From DAOTYX01 sp034434635 (lineage in GTDB: Bacteria > Chloroflexota > Anaerolineae > B4-G1 > DUEL01), in assembly GCA_034434635.1 (NCBI GenBank), contig DAOTYX010000166.1, positions 1 through 14,893 on the forward strand: a DNA stretch of 14,893 nucleotides, written 5' to 3'. Shown here piece after piece: positions 6,218 through 13,628 of this stretch (the first letter of the stretch is position 1; each line of letters starts with the position of its first letter). The translations under genes were made by a program, and so were the position numbers. The notes under the pieces were generated by a model. The model searched no databases. It was not told where the DNA came from and worked only from the letters and a program-made list of their open reading frames with translations.

Positions 6218-7060
6218 ATGGAAGAGCGTCTGCAGAAGGTTCTGGCCCGCGCGGGCTGCGGTTCGCGACGGGAATGCGAGGAGATGATCCGCCAGGGACG
6301 GGTGATGGTCAACGGCCAGGTTGCCCTCCTCGGCCAGAAAGCCGACCCCCAACGTGATCAGGTGGCCGTGGACGGCCGGCTGGTGCGGCCGCGGCGGCAG
6401 CACACCACGATCATGCTGCACAAGCCGCGCGGCGTCCTCTCCGACGAGGGGGACGGTCGCCCGGACGCGCCGCCGACCGCGCGCGGGCTGGTGGACCTGC
6501 CGGGCCATCTCTTCGTGGTGGGCCGCCTCGACCTGAACAGCGAGGGGTTGCTGCTCCTGACCGACGACGGGGAACTGGCCCACCGCCTCACCCATCCACG
6601 GTACGAGCACCCCAAGGAGTACGAGGTGCTGGTCGAGGGGCAGCCCGACGAACGGGCGCTGGAATCCTGGCGGCGCGGCGTCTTCCTGGATGGGCGGACC
6701 ACCGCCCCCGCCGAGGTCTCCATCCTCCGTCAGGAGGCGGGCCGTACCTGGCTGCGAGTGGTGCTGCGGGAGGGACGCAAGCGTCAGGTGCGTCGCGTGG
6801 CGGCGATGCTGGGCTTCCCGGTGCTGCGCCTGATCCGCGTGCGCATCGGTCCGCTGCGCCTGGGCGACCTGCCCCCGGGCCGGTGGCGACGGCTGAGCGA
6901 GGCGGAACTGGCGGCCCTGCGGGCAGAGACGACGGACAACAGACCACGGACGACAGACCACGGACGACGGACGACAGACCATAGACCACGGACCACGAAA
7001 CACGGAACACGCCATGAAACCTTCCACCATCACGATAGACGGGCCGGCCGCATCCGGTAA
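6218..7060 (+). CDS. Pseudouridine synthase, RluB/RsuA family
   Basis: This 280-residue enzyme would convert a specific uridine in rRNA to pseudouridine. Residues 1-60 form an S4 RNA-binding domain (LQKVLARAGCGSRRECEEMI, GRVMVNG). The catalytic domain contains LHKPRGVLSDE and GRLDLNSEGLLLLTDDGEL with catalytic D105. Further on are HPKEYEV and the hallmark EGRKRQVRRVAAMLGFPVLRLIRVRIGPL. The normal family end is near residue 236 (LSEAELAALRAE). After it, about 28 residues (TTDNRPRTTDHGRR and similar) are encoded by a 12-copy heptamer array, and the last 15 overlap the start of cmk out of frame, so the tail is probably not functional. The start has no ribosome-binding site and lies 14 bases after a TATAAT box, suggesting leaderless translation. 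RluB (23S rRNA) is the nearest match but RsuA-like specificity is not excluded. Confidence 0.93.
   Translation: MEERLQKVLARAGCGSRRECEEMIRQGRVMVNGQVALLGQKADPQRDQVAVDGRLVRPRRQHTTIMLHKPRGVLSDEGDGRPDAPPTARGLVDLPGHLFVVGRLDLNSEGLLLLTDDGELAHRLTHPRYEHPKEYEVLVEGQPDERALESWRRGVFLDGRTTAPAEVSILRQEAGRTWLRVVLREGRKRQVRRVAAMLGFPVLRLIRVRIGPLRLGDLPPGRWRRLSEAELAALRAETTDNRPRTTDHGRRTTDHRPRTTKHGTRHETFHHHDRRAGRIR
6928..7011 (+). repeat. Twelve tandem 7-bp repeats (GACSACR-type)
   Basis: Twelve consecutive heptamers without gaps read GACGACG, GACAACA, GACCACG, GACGACA, GACCACG, GACGACG, GACGACA, GACCATA, GACCACG, GACCACG, AAACACG, GAACACG. The array encodes the last normal-frame tail of the rluB-like gene and stops two bases before the cmk ATG. 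Such degenerate heptamer arrays resemble the short tandemly repeated sequences known from cyanobacteria and seen in many Chloroflexota genomes. Confidence 0.9.
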
Positions 7061-7733
7061 GAGCACGGTCGGTCAGATGCTGGCCCTGGAGATGGGCTAC
7101 CTGTACTTCGACACCGGCGTGATGTACCGCGCCGTGACCTGGGCCGCGCTTCAGCAGTCCATCCCGCCGGAGGACGAGTCGGCGGTCACCGCGCTGGCCC
7201 AGCGATTGCACATTGACGTCCTCCCGCCTACCGCCGATGACGGCCGGCAGTACACCGTCCTGGCCGATGGGGAGGACATCACGTGGGAGATTCGCCGGCC
7301 AGAGGTGGACGCCAACGTTTCGCTGGTCTCCACCTACCGCGGCGTGCGCCAGGAGATGGTGCGACAGCAACGACGCATCGCCTCTGACGGGCGGATCGTG
7401 ATGGTCGGGCGGGACATTGGCTCGGTGGTGCTGCCGGAGGCGGACCTGAAGATCTACCTGGACGCCACAGTGGAGGAGCGGGCGCGGCGGCGGTACCAGG
7501 AGTTGCTTGAGCGGGGCGAACCGGCGGAGTACGAGGAGGTGCTGCAGATGATGCGCCGCCGTGACCACATTGACAGCCACCGTGAGATCGCCCCGTTGCG
7601 CGTCCCCCCCGGCGCGGTAGTGGTGGATACGACCGGGTTGAGCGTCGAAGAAGTGATGGAGCGGGTGCGGCGGCTGGCGGGGTTGGTTCCTTCCCCCCAT
7701 TTGTCGTCGTCAGGTGGCGCTGCCGGCGGCTGA
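7014..7733 (+). CDS. cmk: Cytidylate kinase
   Basis: This 239-residue enzyme phosphorylates CMP and dCMP to the diphosphates with ATP, in the cytoplasm, for pyrimidine salvage and phospholipid and DNA precursors. It has the P-loop GPAASGKST (10-18), FDTGVMYRA (32-40), the CMP-binding insert with ITWEIRRPEVDANVS, VGRDIGSVVLPEADLKIYLDA (131-151) and the lid RRRDHIDSHREIAPL (181-195). The length is slightly above the usual 220-230 because of a short Ser/Gly-rich tail (PSPHLSSSGGAAGG). The start codon overlaps the rluB-like gene by 47 bases in another frame and follows the heptamer array; there is no good ribosome-binding site, so translation may depend on coupling. Linkage of an rluB-like gene to cmk is common in bacteria. 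The gene converges on the M24 peptidase gene, with 64 bases between them and no clear terminator. Confidence 0.96.
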   Translation: MKPSTITIDGPAASGKSTVGQMLALEMGYLYFDTGVMYRAVTWAALQQSIPPEDESAVTALAQRLHIDVLPPTADDGRQYTVLADGEDITWEIRRPEVDANVSLVSTYRGVRQEMVRQQRRIASDGRIVMVGRDIGSVVLPEADLKIYLDATVEERARRRYQELLERGEPAEYEEVLQMMRRRDHIDSHREIAPLRVPPGAVVVDTTGLSVEEVMERVRRLAGLVPSPHLSSSGGAAGG

Positions 7734-7797
7734 CCACCCGACACGCGACGGCGGAGCGGGCCGCTACTCTGTACGCGGTCTCAATCGCCGGGCGCCC

Positions 7798-8892
7798 TCA
7801 AATCAACAGCAACTCCCGCGGGAAGGTGGTCAGGCTCTCGGCTCCCTGATCAGTGACGACCACATCGTCCTCGATGCGCACGCCGCCCCGATCGGGAAGG
7901 TAGACCCCCGGCTCCACGGTGAAGGTCATCCCCGGCTGCAGGAGTTCGCGGTTCCCCTCCGCGATGTACGGCGGCTCGTGCACCTCCAGCCCCAGGCCGT
8001 GGCCCGTGCGATGGATGAACTGCGCGCCGTACCCCGCCGCCTGGATCACCCGCCGCGCCGCGCGGTCCACCTCCTGCGCGGCCACCCCGGGCGCGACCCG
8101 GCTGCGGCCCGCCCCGTTGGCTTCCTCAACCACGCGATAGATGGTCACCCACTCCTCGGGCAGGCCGCCGATGGCGACGGTGCGGGTGATGTCGGAAGCG
8201 TAGCCGGCAACGACCGCCCCGCAGTCTATGATGATCGGCTCGCCGGGGCGGATAGGACGATCGGAGGGAGTGGCATGGGGTGAGGCGGCGTTCGGTCCGG
8301 CGACGACGATGGGCTGAAACGGCACACCCTCGCTGCCCGCGCGCAGTAGTTCCACCATCAGCAGGCCGGCCACCTCACGCTCCGTCATCCCCGCCCGCAG
8401 TCGGTCGAGCGTGGCGCGCAGGGCCGCCTCGACCAGCGCCACGGCCCGGCGCATCTGCGCCAGTTCGTCCGGACTCTTGTTCAGCCGCAGCCGCCCCACC
8501 GTCTCATCAGCGGGGACGAGGGTACAGCCGGGGGCGTACCGCTCCAGGTAGCGGGCCTCCATCAGCCGCATGCGCAGCCCCTCGACGCCGATGCGCGCAT
8601 CGGCCAGTTCCAGAGCGACGCAGGCCTGATGAAAGGCGAGCGTCGGCCCTTCCTCGTCAGTGTAGGGGAACGGCTGCAGCGGACAGGTCGCATGGGCGAC
8701 CTTGGGCGCCTCCAGCGCCGGCAGGACGATCGCTGGCGTGTTGTCCGCCGGGAAGAGCGCCACCACTGGCCGTTCGCTGGGGAAGAACGAGAGGCCCGTC
8801 ACGTAGAGGAGGTTGGCCCCCGGCACCAGCGCCAGGCTGTCCAGCCCATCCCGCGCCATCGCCTCCTGCAACCGACCCAGTCGTTCGTTCAC
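7798..8892 (-). CDS. M24-family metallopeptidase (Xaa-Pro aminopeptidase-like)
   Basis: This 364-residue protein has a creatinase-like N-terminal domain (about 1-135) and a pita-bread M24 domain. All five metal ligands are present: D223 (IIIDCGA), D234 (YASDITRT), H298 (RTGHGLGLEVHEPP), E327 (FTVEPGVY) and E341 (RIEDDVVVT). The TGHGLG and HEPP motifs are typical of Xaa-Pro peptidases (pepQ/pepP types), which cleave N-terminal residues preceding Pro. Creatinase-like or other amidinohydrolase roles cannot be excluded. The start is a GTG at 8892 with GGAGG seven bases upstream; an in-frame GTG at 8907 lies directly beside the SDR stop and has no ribosome-binding site. It is the last gene of the glutamate synthase operon, 15 bases after the SDR stop. 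The association may mean a role in releasing or recycling an amino compound made by the operon. Confidence 0.92.
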   Translation of the reverse strand: MNERLGRLQEAMARDGLDSLALVPGANLLYVTGLSFFPSERPVVALFPADNTPAIVLPALEAPKVAHATCPLQPFPYTDEEGPTLAFHQACVALELADARIGVEGLRMRLMEARYLERYAPGCTLVPADETVGRLRLNKSPDELAQMRRAVALVEAALRATLDRLRAGMTEREVAGLLMVELLRAGSEGVPFQPIVVAGPNAASPHATPSDRPIRPGEPIIIDCGAVVAGYASDITRTVAIGGLPEEWVTIYRVVEEANGAGRSRVAPGVAAQEVDRAARRVIQAAGYGAQFIHRTGHGLGLEVHEPPYIAEGNRELLQPGMTFTVEPGVYLPDRGGVRIEDDVVVTDQGAESLTTFPRELLLI

Positions 8893-8907
8893 CGTTTCAC
8901 CTCCCAC

Positions 8908-9684
8908 CTACCCCGCCACGCCGCCGCCATCTACTGCCAACACCGCCCCGGTGACGAAGGAGGCGGCGTCGCTGACCAGGAAGAGCACCGCCCGGGCGAT
9001 CTCCTCCGGCGTGCCGATGCGTCCCAGCGGCCGTTCGGCAGCCTCGGCCAGGAAGCGCTCCTCCGGCTGACCCAACTGGCGGGCCTCATGGCGCAGCATC
9101 GGCGTGTCGGTGTCGCCGGGACAGACACAGTTGACGCGGATGTTCTGCGCGCCGTGGTCGAGGGCCATCGCGCGGGTCAGGTTGACCACTGCCCCTTTCG
9201 ACGCGCAATAGGCCGCTGCCTGTCGTCCGCCCTTCAACCCCCAGCCGGAACCGGTGTTGACGATGGCCCCGCCGCCGCGTGCGATCATCACCGGCAGCGC
9301 CGCCCGCGACATCAGGAAGACCGAGCGCAGGTTGACCGCGATCACGCGGTCCCAGTCCTCCACGCTGCTCTCCATGACCGAGGCGCGGCGGACGATGCCG
9401 GCGTTGTTGAACAGGATGTCCAACCCGCCGAACGCCGTCACCGTCTCCTGCACCGCTCGCGCGCAATCCTCCGGTTGAGAGACATCGGCGGAGATCGCCA
9501 CGGCCTGCCCACCGGCGGCGACGATGGCCTGCGCCACCGCTTCCGCCCCCCTGCCGTCCAGGTCCACCACCGCCACCGCCGCCCCCTCGCGGGCGAAGAG
9601 CAGCGCCGTGGCCCGCCCGATGCCTGACGCGCCGCCCGTCACCAGGGCGACCTTTCCCTGCAAGATCCCTCTATCGTTCGACAT
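8908..9684 (-). CDS. Short-chain dehydrogenase/reductase (SDR), classical type
   Basis: This 258-residue protein has the cofactor motif TGGASGIG (16-23), D41 at the end of the second strand (favouring NAD(H) over NADP(H)), NNAG (93-96), catalytic S146, Y159 and K163 in YCASK, and the PGDTDTPM substrate-loop region. The C-terminus (FVTGAVLAVDGG) is typical of classical SDRs. Members oxidise alcohols or reduce ketones on very varied substrates, so the substrate cannot be named. The start overlaps the aminotransferase stop by 14 bases, and the SDR stop is followed directly by the M24 gene region. Coupling with an aminotransferase suggests that the two act on the same carbon skeleton, for example oxidising an alcohol to a carbonyl that is then aminated. 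That is inference. Confidence 0.93.
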   Translation of the reverse strand: MSNDRGILQGKVALVTGGASGIGRATALLFAREGAAVAVVDLDGRGAEAVAQAIVAAGGQAVAISADVSQPEDCARAVQETVTAFGGLDILFNNAGIVRRASVMESSVEDWDRVIAVNLRSVFLMSRAALPVMIARGGGAIVNTGSGWGLKGGRQAAAYCASKGAVVNLTRAMALDHGAQNIRVNCVCPGDTDTPMLRHEARQLGQPEERFLAEAAERPLGRIGTPEEIARAVLFLVSDAASFVTGAVLAVDGGGVAG

Positions 9685-11002
9685 CGTCCAGCGCCTTTCC
9701 CACCGCCTCGAGGGTGAACGCGACGTCCTCCTCTGTGTGCGCCAGCGAGGCCACCGAGTGGAGCGCTGCCGACGGGGTCATATAGACGCCGTGGCGGAAA
9801 AGCGCCCAGGCGAAACGTCGGTAGCGGTCACGGTCCACGTGGGCGCAGAACTCGCGGTAGTCGCGGATGGCCGGGCGGCTGGTGAACATGATCTGCGCCA
9901 TCGGGCCGACGCTCTGGACGATGGCCGGCACGCCGCGCGTGGCGAACAGCGCCCGCAATCCATCCCACAACTGGTTGCCGATGCGCTCGATCTGGCGGAA
10001 GGCGGCGCCGCCGTCGCGCTGCAGCACCTGCAGGCTGGCCCGCGCAGCGAAGAGGCCCACCCGCGAGGCGTTCTGCGTGCCGTAGTGGAGCACTCCCCCC
10101 CAGGCGAGCGCGTCCATGATCTCCGCCCGTCCCGTGAAGGCTGCCACCGGCAGTCCCGCTCCCAGCGCCTTGCCGAAGGTGGCGATGTCCGCCTGGACGC
10201 CGAACCGCTCCTGGCAGCCGCCGGGGGCAACGCGGAAGCCCGTCACCGTCTCATCGAGGATGAGCAGCACGCCGTGGGCGCGGGTCAGGTCGCGCAGACC
10301 GGTCAGGTAGCCCGGCTCCGGCGGGATGACGCCCATGTTGCCCATCACCCCCTCGGTGATGACTGCTGCCACCTGTCCGCGGTGCGTCTCCAGCGCCCGC
10401 TCCACCGCCGCCAGGTCGTTCCACGGCACCACCACCGTGTCCTCCAGCGCGCGGCGGTTGAGGCCGGAACTGTCGGCGATCTTCACCGGGTCGTTGCGGT
10501 GGCCCAGGGAGGCCAGCGGCTGGGGGTGGGCGTTGACCAGGAAGTCGTCGTACCAGCCGTGGTAGTGGCCCTCGAACTTGATGAACTTAGGCCGGCCGGT
10601 GTAGCCACGCGCCAGGCGGATGGCGGCCATCGCCGCCTCGGTGCCGGTGTTGGCGAAGCGCACCCGCTCGGCGCCGGGCACCATCTGCTGGATCATCTCG
10701 GCCACTTCGACCTCGATCTCGGTGGCGGCGGCGAAGAGCGTGCCGCTGGCCGCCGCCTCGGCGACCGCCTCGACGACGCGCGGGTGGGCGTGGCCCAGCG
10801 GGAGGGCGCCGTAGGCCATCATCCAGTCCACGTAACGGTTGCCGTCCACGTCGGTGATGTGCGCGCCGGCGCCGCGGGCGATGAACAGCGGATAATCGCC
10901 ATAGTTGGCCGGCCCCCGTGAGGGGGAGGAGCCCCCTTCGACCATCACCCGCAGAGCGCGCTCGAAGAGGGCTTTCGACTTCTGGGTGGTGTACTCTGTC
11001 AT
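9671..11002 (-). CDS. Class III PLP aminotransferase, glutamate-1-semialdehyde aminomutase-like
   Basis: This 443-residue PLP enzyme belongs to the GSA aminomutase (HemL) branch. The LFERALRVMVEGGSSPSRG opening, GAHITDVDGNRYVDWMMAYGALPLGHAHP, FANTGTEAAMAAIRLAR (PLP phosphate contact), LILDETVTGFR (D250, pyridine-N contact) and FGKALGAGLPVAAF (K278, the Schiff-base lysine) are all present. Departures from true HemL are HYGTQNASRVGLFAA in place of the usual GGTLSGNPLAMAAG segment, and the absence of other haem genes nearby. An aminotransferase or aminomutase acting on a different substrate is therefore more likely than tetrapyrrole synthesis. The start has GGAG seven bases upstream and lies 16 bases after the glutamate synthase subunit. 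Downstream it overlaps the SDR gene. Glutamate made by the upstream genes could be its amino donor, which is inference. Confidence 0.87.
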   Translation of the reverse strand: MTEYTTQKSKALFERALRVMVEGGSSPSRGPANYGDYPLFIARGAGAHITDVDGNRYVDWMMAYGALPLGHAHPRVVEAVAEAAASGTLFAAATEIEVEVAEMIQQMVPGAERVRFANTGTEAAMAAIRLARGYTGRPKFIKFEGHYHGWYDDFLVNAHPQPLASLGHRNDPVKIADSSGLNRRALEDTVVVPWNDLAAVERALETHRGQVAAVITEGVMGNMGVIPPEPGYLTGLRDLTRAHGVLLILDETVTGFRVAPGGCQERFGVQADIATFGKALGAGLPVAAFTGRAEIMDALAWGGVLHYGTQNASRVGLFAARASLQVLQRDGGAAFRQIERIGNQLWDGLRALFATRGVPAIVQSVGPMAQIMFTSRPAIRDYREFCAHVDRDRYRRFAWALFRHGVYMTPSAALHSVASLAHTEEDVAFTLEAVGKALDDVER

Positions 11003-11018
11003 ACTCGTCTCCTGGTGG

Positions 11019-13628
11019 TCAGTGCAATACCTCCAGCGGCTGCACCTCTACCTTGCGATAGACCTCCGCCGGGGGGCGGGGGCGGCCGTCCACGCGCAGC
11101 AGGTGGGCCAGGGGGATGCCGAAGAGAGCCTGGTTCTGGCGCAGGTAGGGCGCAATGAGCCGCCAGTCGGCCTCCGTCAGCGGGACGAAGCGCCCGCCAT
11201 TCAACTGGTCCTCGTCCACCCTGTGGTGGGGGTCGCGCAGGTAGATCGCCCCACCGGAGGCCAGCGAGAAGAGATTGCCGCCCGGGTAAGGGGTCTCCAT
11301 CTCCACCCACCGGCCGCGCTCGTCGCAGGTGACGCCGTTGAGGATGACGAAGCCGCCGCCCTTCAGCGGGTCGCCGGCCATGAAAGACTCCGCCAGGTAG
11401 TCCAGGCAGGTGCCGTTGATCACCGCCCGCGGACGGCCCACGGCGTTGATCAGCGGCCGGCCGGCGGCGGAGCCGAGGACAAAGATCTCGCCCCCCTTGG
11501 CCCCGTATAGGAAGGTCTGCCCCACATCTCCGTGGATGACCAGCCGCCCGCGCTTGAGGATCTGCCCGACCTGGTCCTGCGCGTCGCCGTGGACGACCAC
11601 TTCGGCGCCGTCCAGGCCCGACCCCAGGTAGTCGCCGGGGTCGCCGTAGATGTCCAGGCGCACGTCGTCGGTGGCGGGTCCCAGGCCGCAGCCGGCGAAG
11701 CGTCCGCCGCGCCAGTCGAAGGCCACGAACTGGCGCCAACCCAGGCTGTGGGCCTGCGCCAGCAGCCGCGCTGCCGAAGACTCCCCTTCCGCCGGGAAGC
11801 CGCAGGCATCCAGCACCAGAACCTCCTCCCCCGAGGCGGGAGGACGCAGCGCCCGGGCTGAGTCAACGTCCACACGACGGTAACGGCCCCCGGCTCCTTC
11901 CCCCAAGGCCGGCACGGCCCGCAGAAGGGCATAGAGGACGCGGTCCACCTGCGCCAGGAAGGCGGCGCGTTTGAGCGCGCCCAGATCGAAGCGCCGGTCG
12001 CGCAGCCAGGTGAGCGCCTGGAGGACGAGGGAGCGTGTGGCATCATCCGCGGCGCAGGCGACCAGCCCGTCCAGCCAGGCTGCCACCTGCGGGAGGTCGG
12101 CGCGCGCCAACCCACGGCAGGCTGCGGAGAGCCAGCCTCTCAGCGCGTCTGAGGTCAGGCGGGTGATGTCGGTTGGCAGGTCTGCGGCGCGACGACGAGG
12201 GGGGCGGGGGCGGGGGGCGGGGGCGGCCTGTGGCCGGCCGAACTTGTCCTGACAGGTCAGCCGACGGCCCGCCCCGTCCGCCGACACGGTGAAGGCGAAG
12301 GCCCCGCCATCGGTGTAACTGCCGCCGCGGGCCACCCAGTAGCGGTCGGCCAGCGGCTGGAAGCGGCCATCCTCCGCCGCCAGGCTGCGCAGGCAGGCGT
12401 TGATGGCCTGCCGCTCCGAGGCGATCAGGCCGATCTGCGCCGTCCGGTCCTCCGACTCGTAGAGGGCGAAGACCTGTGGACGCAGCATCGAGGTATCGGT
12501 GATGCCCAGCAGCTGCCACTGCTGGCGGTCGGGCTGGCTGCGGGCGATGATGAAGAACCAGGGACCATCGGGGCTGCCGTGCAGGTGCACCTGCTGGACA
12601 GCGCGATAGAGGGCCTGCTTCTCCGCCGGCAGCATCTCGAAATCCCGCTCGGTGGTGGGGGCCAGCGCCTCCAGCAGCACCTCCAACGGGTAGCCGTAGA
12701 TGCGGTCCCACAGGTCGAACAGCAGCACACTGACCTCGGTGTCGGTGAGGAAGAGCGGGACAATGTTGCGCTGGCGCAGGTACTCCGTGACGCGATGGTA
12801 GTTGGCGAAGTCGCCGTTGTGCACCAGCGCCTCGTTCACGCCGACGAAGGGATGCGCGCCGCCGGGGTGCCAGATGCGTCCTTTGGTGGGGTAGCGCTGA
12901 TGGGCGATCCAGACGTGGGCGGTCAGGTCCTCCAGCCGGTAGTAGGCGGCGGCCTGTTCGGCGTAGCCGACGATCTTGAAGACCAGCAGGTCACGCCCGT
13001 GACAGAGGACGAAGGCGCGCTTGTCGCCCAGGCTGGCGTAGTACCGCTGGTTGAGGCGGAAACTGTTCTGGTAGACGTACTCGTCCTCCACCTGACGGGC
13101 TGGCAGGTGACGCAGGCCATTCTCCTCGGCGAAGCGGGCCAGCACTTCCGGCCGCACCCGGCAGAAGTAGCGCACCACCTCCGGCGGGCGCACCTCCAGA
13201 CCGGGGACATCGCGGTAATCCTTCACCGTCTCCACGCGGTTGGCCTGCGCGATGTCGAAGCGGCCCTCCAGGCATTCCCGTTCCACCTCCGCGCGCGCGC
13301 CGGGGTCGAGATAGGCCACCTGGAGCAAGGTGTGGCTGCGCAGCACCTCCGGCGAGACACCCATCTGTGCCGCGTCCAGGCCTGCGGCGGCCAGTCCTCC
13401 TCCCTTGCCGTTGCCGCGGTTGTGCATCTGCTGGCTGGCGACGAGCAGGTGGCGTCCGGCGACCGGCACGTTGGCGGCCAGCCCCAGCACCCCGCATCCT
13501 CCCTCTGCCGCCTCTGGCGAACGTGGCAGCACCGACCAGCCGTCCACCAGCGGTTGACGGGAGTTCAACAACGCAGCAACGGTCTCGGAGTGTGATATCG
13601 CCCTGTTCATATCCGCAGTCCATGTCAC
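11019..13628 (-). CDS. Glutamate synthase-like fusion: class II glutaminase domain plus GXGXG domain
   Basis: This 869-residue protein has two parts of glutamate synthase joined without the central FMN domain. Residues 45-460 form a class II glutamine amidotransferase: C45 in EGGCGVLG (nucleophile if residues 1-44 are cleaved), MHNRGNGKGGG, HQRYPTKGRIWHPGGAHPF, VHNGDFANY and TDTEVSVLL. A Pro/Arg linker (467-480) and a helical region of unknown function follow. Residues about 655-795 form the beta-helical GXGXG domain (VVVHGDAQDQVGQ, LVIHGDVGQ, GGEIFVLGSAAG). It would hydrolyse glutamine and pass ammonia to the FMN subunit encoded just upstream. The GTG start overlaps the FMN gene stop (GTGA); an ATG at 13610 is an alternative. 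Separate glutaminase and GXGXG subunits occur in N-methylglutamate synthase (MgsA/MgsB) and in archaeal enzymes, so either glutamate or a derivative could be the product. No GltD-type reductase is visible. Confidence 0.87.
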   Translation of the reverse strand: MTWTADMNRAISHSETVAALLNSRQPLVDGWSVLPRSPEAAEGGCGVLGLAANVPVAGRHLLVASQQMHNRGNGKGGGLAAAGLDAAQMGVSPEVLRSHTLLQVAYLDPGARAEVERECLEGRFDIAQANRVETVKDYRDVPGLEVRPPEVVRYFCRVRPEVLARFAEENGLRHLPARQVEDEYVYQNSFRLNQRYYASLGDKRAFVLCHGRDLLVFKIVGYAEQAAAYYRLEDLTAHVWIAHQRYPTKGRIWHPGGAHPFVGVNEALVHNGDFANYHRVTEYLRQRNIVPLFLTDTEVSVLLFDLWDRIYGYPLEVLLEALAPTTERDFEMLPAEKQALYRAVQQVHLHGSPDGPWFFIIARSQPDRQQWQLLGITDTSMLRPQVFALYESEDRTAQIGLIASERQAINACLRSLAAEDGRFQPLADRYWVARGGSYTDGGAFAFTVSADGAGRRLTCQDKFGRPQAAPAPRPRPPRRRAADLPTDITRLTSDALRGWLSAACRGLARADLPQVAAWLDGLVACAADDATRSLVLQALTWLRDRRFDLGALKRAAFLAQVDRVLYALLRAVPALGEGAGGRYRRVDVDSARALRPPASGEEVLVLDACGFPAEGESSAARLLAQAHSLGWRQFVAFDWRGGRFAGCGLGPATDDVRLDIYGDPGDYLGSGLDGAEVVVHGDAQDQVGQILKRGRLVIHGDVGQTFLYGAKGGEIFVLGSAAGRPLINAVGRPRAVINGTCLDYLAESFMAGDPLKGGGFVILNGVTCDERGRWVEMETPYPGGNLFSLASGGAIYLRDPHHRVDEDQLNGGRFVPLTEADWRLIAPYLRQNQALFGIPLAHLLRVDGRPRPPAEVYRKVEVQPLEVLH
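12199..12223 (+). other. G-quadruplex-capable G-tract
   Basis: The plus strand has four G-runs of 6, 5, 6 and 5 bases separated by single C residues. It is on the template strand of the glutamate synthase fusion gene and lies where that gene encodes the Pro/Arg linker. Quadruplex formation is inferred from the pattern. Confidence 0.7.

Noticed and set aside
6928..7011. Could the heptamer array be a CRISPR array?
   Set aside because: The units are 7 bp with no spacers; there are no cas genes.
6197..7066. A minus-strand frame containing repeated SVV/RGPWS-type peptides
   Set aside because: It is the reverse reading of the heptamer array and the pseudouridine synthase gene. Such repeat-derived peptides are annotation artefacts.
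7734..7797. A bidirectional terminator between cmk and the M24 gene
   Set aside because: Only short imperfect stems and no T-run were seen in the 64 bases.
9524..10921. A 465-codon plus-strand frame opposite the aminotransferase gene
   Set aside because: Antisense shadow of a clear PLP enzyme; no family motif.
9671..11002. Naming the class III enzyme hemL
   Set aside because: The conserved GGTLSGNP-type segment is replaced and no tetrapyrrole genes are nearby, so the symbol is not justified.
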